This document shows, piece by piece, positions 5,279 through 8,199 of a DNA stretch of 8,199 nt. Within the stretch, counting starts at the first letter, position 1. The number at the start of each line of letters is the position of its first letter. Position numbers and translations under genes: made by a program. The notes beneath the pieces were generated by a model. It worked only from the letters and a program-made list of their open reading frames with translations. It did no database searches and was not told the DNA's origin. The stretch is from Actinomycetes bacterium (GTDB taxonomy: Bacteria > Actinomycetota > Actinomycetes > Mycobacteriales > Micromonosporaceae): the NCBI GenBank assembly GCA_023437285.1, contig JAEZGP010000621.1, forward strand, positions 1 through 8,199, written 5' to 3'.

Positions 5279-6025
5279 GTGGCGATTCGGCGGGCGGCAG
5301 TCGCGCTCTGCGGCGTACTCCTCAGTGTCTTTCTGGCGTCCGCGGCGTGGGCCGCACCGGCCGACGGACCGCCACCACCCACGCCGGCCCTGCCACCGCC
5401 CCGCGCCGGCTACCACCACCTCGGCGCGACGACCGTGAGCGCCTGGTCCGGCGTCTCGGGGCGCCTCACGGTCGCCAATCCGGGCGTACGGGCCGGATCG
5501 TACGACTTCGTGGCGGCCCGGTTCATGGCCCGCAGCGCGGACGGTACGGCCTGGTTGGAGGCCGGCTGGTCAGAGAACGGCTGGCTGCGCGACGGCCGCC
5601 AGCGCGTCTACACCTACGACACGGTGAGCCGGCGCTGGACGTTCTATAACGATTACCCGATAGCGCCGGGCGACAAGGTGTGGATCAACCTGGAGTCGGC
5701 CGGCGAGGGGCACTGGCGCGCCTGGCTGTGGTGGCGCGGCCAGTGGCGGCTGCTGACGGACCAGCGGTTGCCGGTCGGCCGGGCCGCGACGATCGAGCAG
5801 TACGTCGAGGTGTACGTGGACCCGGCCATGGGCGGCGACATCGCGCTGCCGCCGGCCGGCTTCGACAACGTGCGCCTGCGCGACGCGGGCGGCGCCACCC
5901 GCTTCTGGCGGGCGGACGCCGTACCCACCGGCGCGGGCAGCGGGTTCGCGAACTACTGCCTGACCTGGGTCAACCGGTTCGACACGTGGTCGGCCGCGAC
6001 GTGCGCCGCGGCGCGGACCCGCTGA
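5279..6025 (+). CDS. Secreted Trp-rich protein of unknown function
   Basis: 248 residues with a clear signal peptide: MAIRR, a hydrophobic stretch (6-22) and an AWA cleavage site after about residue 25. A Pro-rich spacer (about 27-42, with PPPPTP) follows, then a domain of about 200 residues. This domain is rich in Trp and Tyr with alternating polar and hydrophobic residues, which suggests a beta-sandwich. Examples are WLEAGWSENGWL (92-103), the GHWRAWLWWRGQWR block (144-157) and GFDNVRLRD (194-202). Two cysteines outside the signal (C227 and C242) could form a disulfide near the C-terminus. There are no catalytic residues, LPXTG motif or lipobox, so it is probably released or loosely wall-associated. 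I do not recognise the family; the aromatic richness would suit glycan or wall binding, which is a guess. The gene is convergent with ccsB, with 10 bp between stops. Confidence 0.8.
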   Translation: MAIRRAAVALCGVLLSVFLASAAWAAPADGPPPPTPALPPPRAGYHHLGATTVSAWSGVSGRLTVANPGVRAGSYDFVAARFMARSADGTAWLEAGWSENGWLRDGRQRVYTYDTVSRRWTFYNDYPIAPGDKVWINLESAGEGHWRAWLWWRGQWRLLTDQRLPVGRAATIEQYVEVYVDPAMGGDIALPPAGFDNVRLRDAGGATRFWRADAVPTGAGSGFANYCLTWVNRFDTWSAATCAAARTR

Positions 6026-6035
6026 GCGACCGGAG

Positions 6036-7058
6036 TTACTCGACGCCCGCGTAGGAGTGCATGCCGACCGCCACGAAGTTGATCACGTAGAGGTTGATCA
6101 CCATGGTGGCCCAGGCGACTACGCCGATCCAGGTGGCCGTGGTGCGGCGCACGCTCGGCGTCGCGCGGGCGTGCAGGTAACCGGCGTAGATCACCCAGGA
6201 GATGAACGACCAGGTCTCCTTCGGGTCCCAGCCCCAGTAGCGGCCCCACGCCGCCTCGGCCCAGATCGCGCCGCAGATGATGGCGAAGGTCCAGATCGGG
6301 AACCCGAAGACCGTCACCCGGAACGCGAGCCGCTCCAGCGAGTCGGCGGCCGGCAGCCGGCGACCCAGCGTGTACGGGAACGACCGCTTGCCCCGGTCCC
6401 AGCCGTCGCGCGCGAGGAACAGCATCGACGGGATGAACGCCATCAGCAGGATGCCCGACGACAAGGCCGCCGCCGAGACGTGGATCTTCAGCCAGTACGA
6501 GTTGAGGGCCGGCGCCAACGGCGCGACCTGCGTGTGCAGGACCACCAGCGCGAAACCGAGCAGCAGCACCTGAACCAGCGCGACGAACAGGCCCAGCAGC
6601 CGTACGGTCGGCCGCAATGCCAGCATGACCAGCCACGACACCACGCCCACGAAACACGCGGCGAGGACGAACTCGTACATGTTGCCCCACGGCACGCGCT
6701 CGGCCGCGAGGCCCCGGGTGACCAGCGCGCCGCCGTGCGCCATCGCCGCGATCCCCGTCAGGATCACGCCGATCTTGCCGAACAGCGCGGCGCGCCGGCC
6801 CTTGTCGCTCGCGGGCGGCGGCGCCGTTTCGACATCGGCCACCGAGGAAGCCACGCCGTCCGGGTCGTCCCACAGCGGGTCATGCACCCGCTCGGGACCG
6901 CCGCCGACCGAGGCGGTCACCAACTCCCGGCGCGGGGCCGCCGCGACCCGGGCCACGGCGCCGTTCGCGCTGAAGGCGTACTCAGCGGCGTACCCCAGCA
7001 TTGCCAGGGCGTACCCCAGGATCGTCCACATCAGCAACTGGTCGGACAGCTCGGCCAT
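6036..7058 (-). CDS. ccsB: Cytochrome c biogenesis protein CcsB (System II heme handling, CcsA/ResC family)
   Basis: 340 residues, a multi-spanning membrane protein of the CytC_asm family. With ResB it forms the System II synthetase that moves heme across the membrane and attaches it to apocytochrome c. The heme-binding WWD signature is clear: WGRYWGWDPKETW (271-283). Likely heme-ligand histidines include H175 or H193 before it and H334 in GMHSY near the C-terminus; AHGG (107-110) is a further candidate. The first membrane helix (about 9-29) is followed by a hydrophilic linker (about 31-92) rich in Pro, Asp and Ser, and then the core helices. The start is ATG 7058 with GGAG about 4 nt upstream, which lies inside resB. 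It is the downstream gene of a resB-ccsB pair. Naming varies between CcsA, CcsB and ResC. Confidence 0.93.
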   Translation of the reverse strand: MAELSDQLLMWTILGYALAMLGYAAEYAFSANGAVARVAAAPRRELVTASVGGGPERVHDPLWDDPDGVASSVADVETAPPPASDKGRRAALFGKIGVILTGIAAMAHGGALVTRGLAAERVPWGNMYEFVLAACFVGVVSWLVMLALRPTVRLLGLFVALVQVLLLGFALVVLHTQVAPLAPALNSYWLKIHVSAAALSSGILLMAFIPSMLFLARDGWDRGKRSFPYTLGRRLPAADSLERLAFRVTVFGFPIWTFAIICGAIWAEAAWGRYWGWDPKETWSFISWVIYAGYLHARATPSVRRTTATWIGVVAWATMVINLYVINFVAVGMHSYAGVE

Positions 7059-8199
7059 GGTTCTCCTCGATCACACTCACAAGCTGACGGAACTCCACCG
7101 CGAAGGAAGGCTGTTCGGTTCGGGGCAAGCCACCCAGCGAGATGAGGCTACGCCCGTCCTCATCAGGCACAACGCGGGCCCACACCCGCCGGCGCCGGCC
7201 GGTCAGGGAAATGAGCAGCCCGGCCAGCATGACCACCGACCCGGCCAGCACCGTCAGCTGGCCCGGGTCGTACCGCACGGACAGGGCCGCCCACTTGCGG
7301 GTGCCCACGAACGTCATCGTCGAGCCGTCCGGCAGCGTCCACGACTGGCCCGGCGCCAGCTTCGTCTCCGGGCCGACCTGCGTGAGCTTCCCCGACTCGA
7401 TCTGCCGGCGGTCCAGTTCGTACACGGACTGGGCCCGGCCGGTGTCCAGCCCGATGTCGCCCTGGTAGGCCGAGCACATCAGGGCGGGGTCCTTCTCGGC
7501 CGGGTGCGCCGAACGGGCCACGGTCACGTCGGCCGGCACCGTCGGCAGGTACACGCAGGAGAACGCCGTCTGAGCCCGGTCGGAGCGCGGCGACGCGCCG
7601 GTCGGGTCGACGTTCGCGTCCGGGAACGCCGCCAGCCCGTGCGAGGTCAGGAAGTCGTCGTCGACCAGGAACGGCGCGACCGTCGTCTGCGACACCCCGT
7701 ACCGGTCGGTGTAGCGCACGATGACCGCGTACCCGTGGCCGAACAGGTAGACGTTGGCCCCGTCGAGGCGCAGCGGGTCGTTGACGCTGAAGGTGGCCTG
7801 GCGCGGTGACCCGGACACCCCCTGCGTGTAGGTCGCGTGGGCCGCGAACGACACCGGCTGGCCGTTGTCGAGATAGTCGACGTCGAAGCCGTCCAGTTGC
7901 AGGCAGAACGGCGGCAGGTCCTCGGGGGCGACGCGCGCGCCGAGCGCCGTCTCGTCGAACTGCGGCAGGCTGCTGCAGAACCCGTGGTCCGGCCCGGCCA
8001 CCACGATCCGGTTGCCCTCCCAGCCGTACCACGATCCGGCGGCGACCCCGACGAGCAGGGCCAGCAGCGAGAAGTGGAACAGCAGGTTGCCGGTCTCCTT
8101 GAGGTAGCCCTTCTCGGCCGCGACCGTCGCGCCGCCGGCGTGCTCGCGCACGGCGACCCGCCACCGCCGCTTGCGCAGCGTCGCGGCGAGCGCCTCGGC
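6982..8199 (-). CDS. resB: Cytochrome c biogenesis protein ResB (partial, 5' end beyond right edge)
   Basis: 405 C-terminal residues; the frame runs off the right edge, and ResB proteins usually have about 500-560 residues, so roughly the first quarter is missing. LRKRRWRV leads into KGYLKETGNLLFHFSLLALL, the conserved third-helix region with the probable heme-ligand His. A large extracytoplasmic domain follows, with the typical blocks FDVDYLDNGQP and NDPLRLDGANVYLFGHGYAV. A final helix (LTVLAGSVVMLAGLLISLTG) and a basic cytoplasmic tail complete it. ResB is the CcsB partner in System II; it helps present the apocytochrome and heme. The tail runs 77 bp into ccsB before its TGA (6984-6982), adding about 25 residues that look unconstrained (HGRAVRPVADVDDPG...). 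The long overlap may be natural coupling or the result of a frameshift. Confidence 0.92.
   Translation of the reverse strand, partial: AEALAATLRKRRWRVAVREHAGGATVAAEKGYLKETGNLLFHFSLLALLVGVAAGSWYGWEGNRIVVAGPDHGFCSSLPQFDETALGARVAPEDLPPFCLQLDGFDVDYLDNGQPVSFAAHATYTQGVSGSPRQATFSVNDPLRLDGANVYLFGHGYAVIVRYTDRYGVSQTTVAPFLVDDDFLTSHGLAAFPDANVDPTGASPRSDRAQTAFSCVYLPTVPADVTVARSAHPAEKDPALMCSAYQGDIGLDTGRAQSVYELDRRQIESGKLTQVGPETKLAPGQSWTLPDGSTMTFVGTRKWAALSVRYDPGQLTVLAGSVVMLAGLLISLTGRRRRVWARVVPDEDGRSLISLGGLPRTEQPSFAVEFRQLVSVIEENHGRAVRPVADVDDPGVRPGNAGVRR

Noticed and set aside
3900..5438. 512-codon plus-strand frame opposite the decarboxylase gene
   Set aside because: Shadow caused by high GC; the product is Val/Arg/His-rich without domains, while the minus strand has full UbiD motifs.
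6057..7809. Plus-strand frames opposite ccsB and resB
   Set aside because: Low-complexity Arg/His/Gln products lying opposite genes with clear family signatures.
1..8199. CRISPR arrays, tRNA or rRNA genes, insertion sequences, attachment sites
   Set aside because: No spaced direct-repeat array, cloverleaf, transposase or terminal inverted repeats were seen. The 18-bp duplication at 53-88 is a coding-type slippage repeat.

Overview
The window is GC-rich DNA with strong G/C bias at third codon positions, GTG starts, tightly overlapping genes and a BldC regulator. This points to a sporulating, filamentous high-GC actinobacterium. A Streptomyces or Micromonosporaceae-type organism is the best guess, but the sequence cannot fix the genus.

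Layout from left to right. Positions 1-173 are probably the Thr/Pro-rich C-terminus of a plus-strand gene cut by the window edge, followed by a perfect 14-bp hairpin. Positions 256-675 carry no protein gene. They hold two similar units in tandem, 270 bp apart. Each has a TTGACAT -35 element, a -10 region, a LacI-family operator of the CebR/CelR type at the expected transcription start, about 65-70 nt of non-coding sequence and a strong intrinsic terminator. I read these as a pair of repressor-controlled small RNA genes, and they are the most unusual part of the window. Next come cds1 on the minus strand (PLP-dependent cysteine desulfhydrase family) and, divergent from it, bldC on the plus strand (68-residue MerR-type HTH regulator).

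Positions 2225-5216 (minus strand) hold a three-gene operon in the order UbiD-like decarboxylase, UbiA-like prenyltransferase (MqnP), UbiX flavin prenyltransferase. The junctions are 4-bp GTGA and ATGA overlaps. UbiX makes the prenylated FMN that UbiD needs, and MqnP attaches the polyprenyl tail to the naphthoate ring. Together they fit the late steps of futalosine-pathway menaquinone synthesis. A 62-bp gap containing a perfect 16-bp palindrome separates this operon from a divergent gene for a secreted Trp-rich protein of unknown function (5279-6025).

Positions 6036-8199 (minus strand) hold resB, cut by the right edge, and ccsB. These are the two membrane components of System II cytochrome c maturation. 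The reading frame of resB runs 77 bp into ccsB. The menaquinone and cytochrome c genes make most of the window a respiratory-chain assembly locus, with a developmental regulator and the two putative small RNAs to its left.
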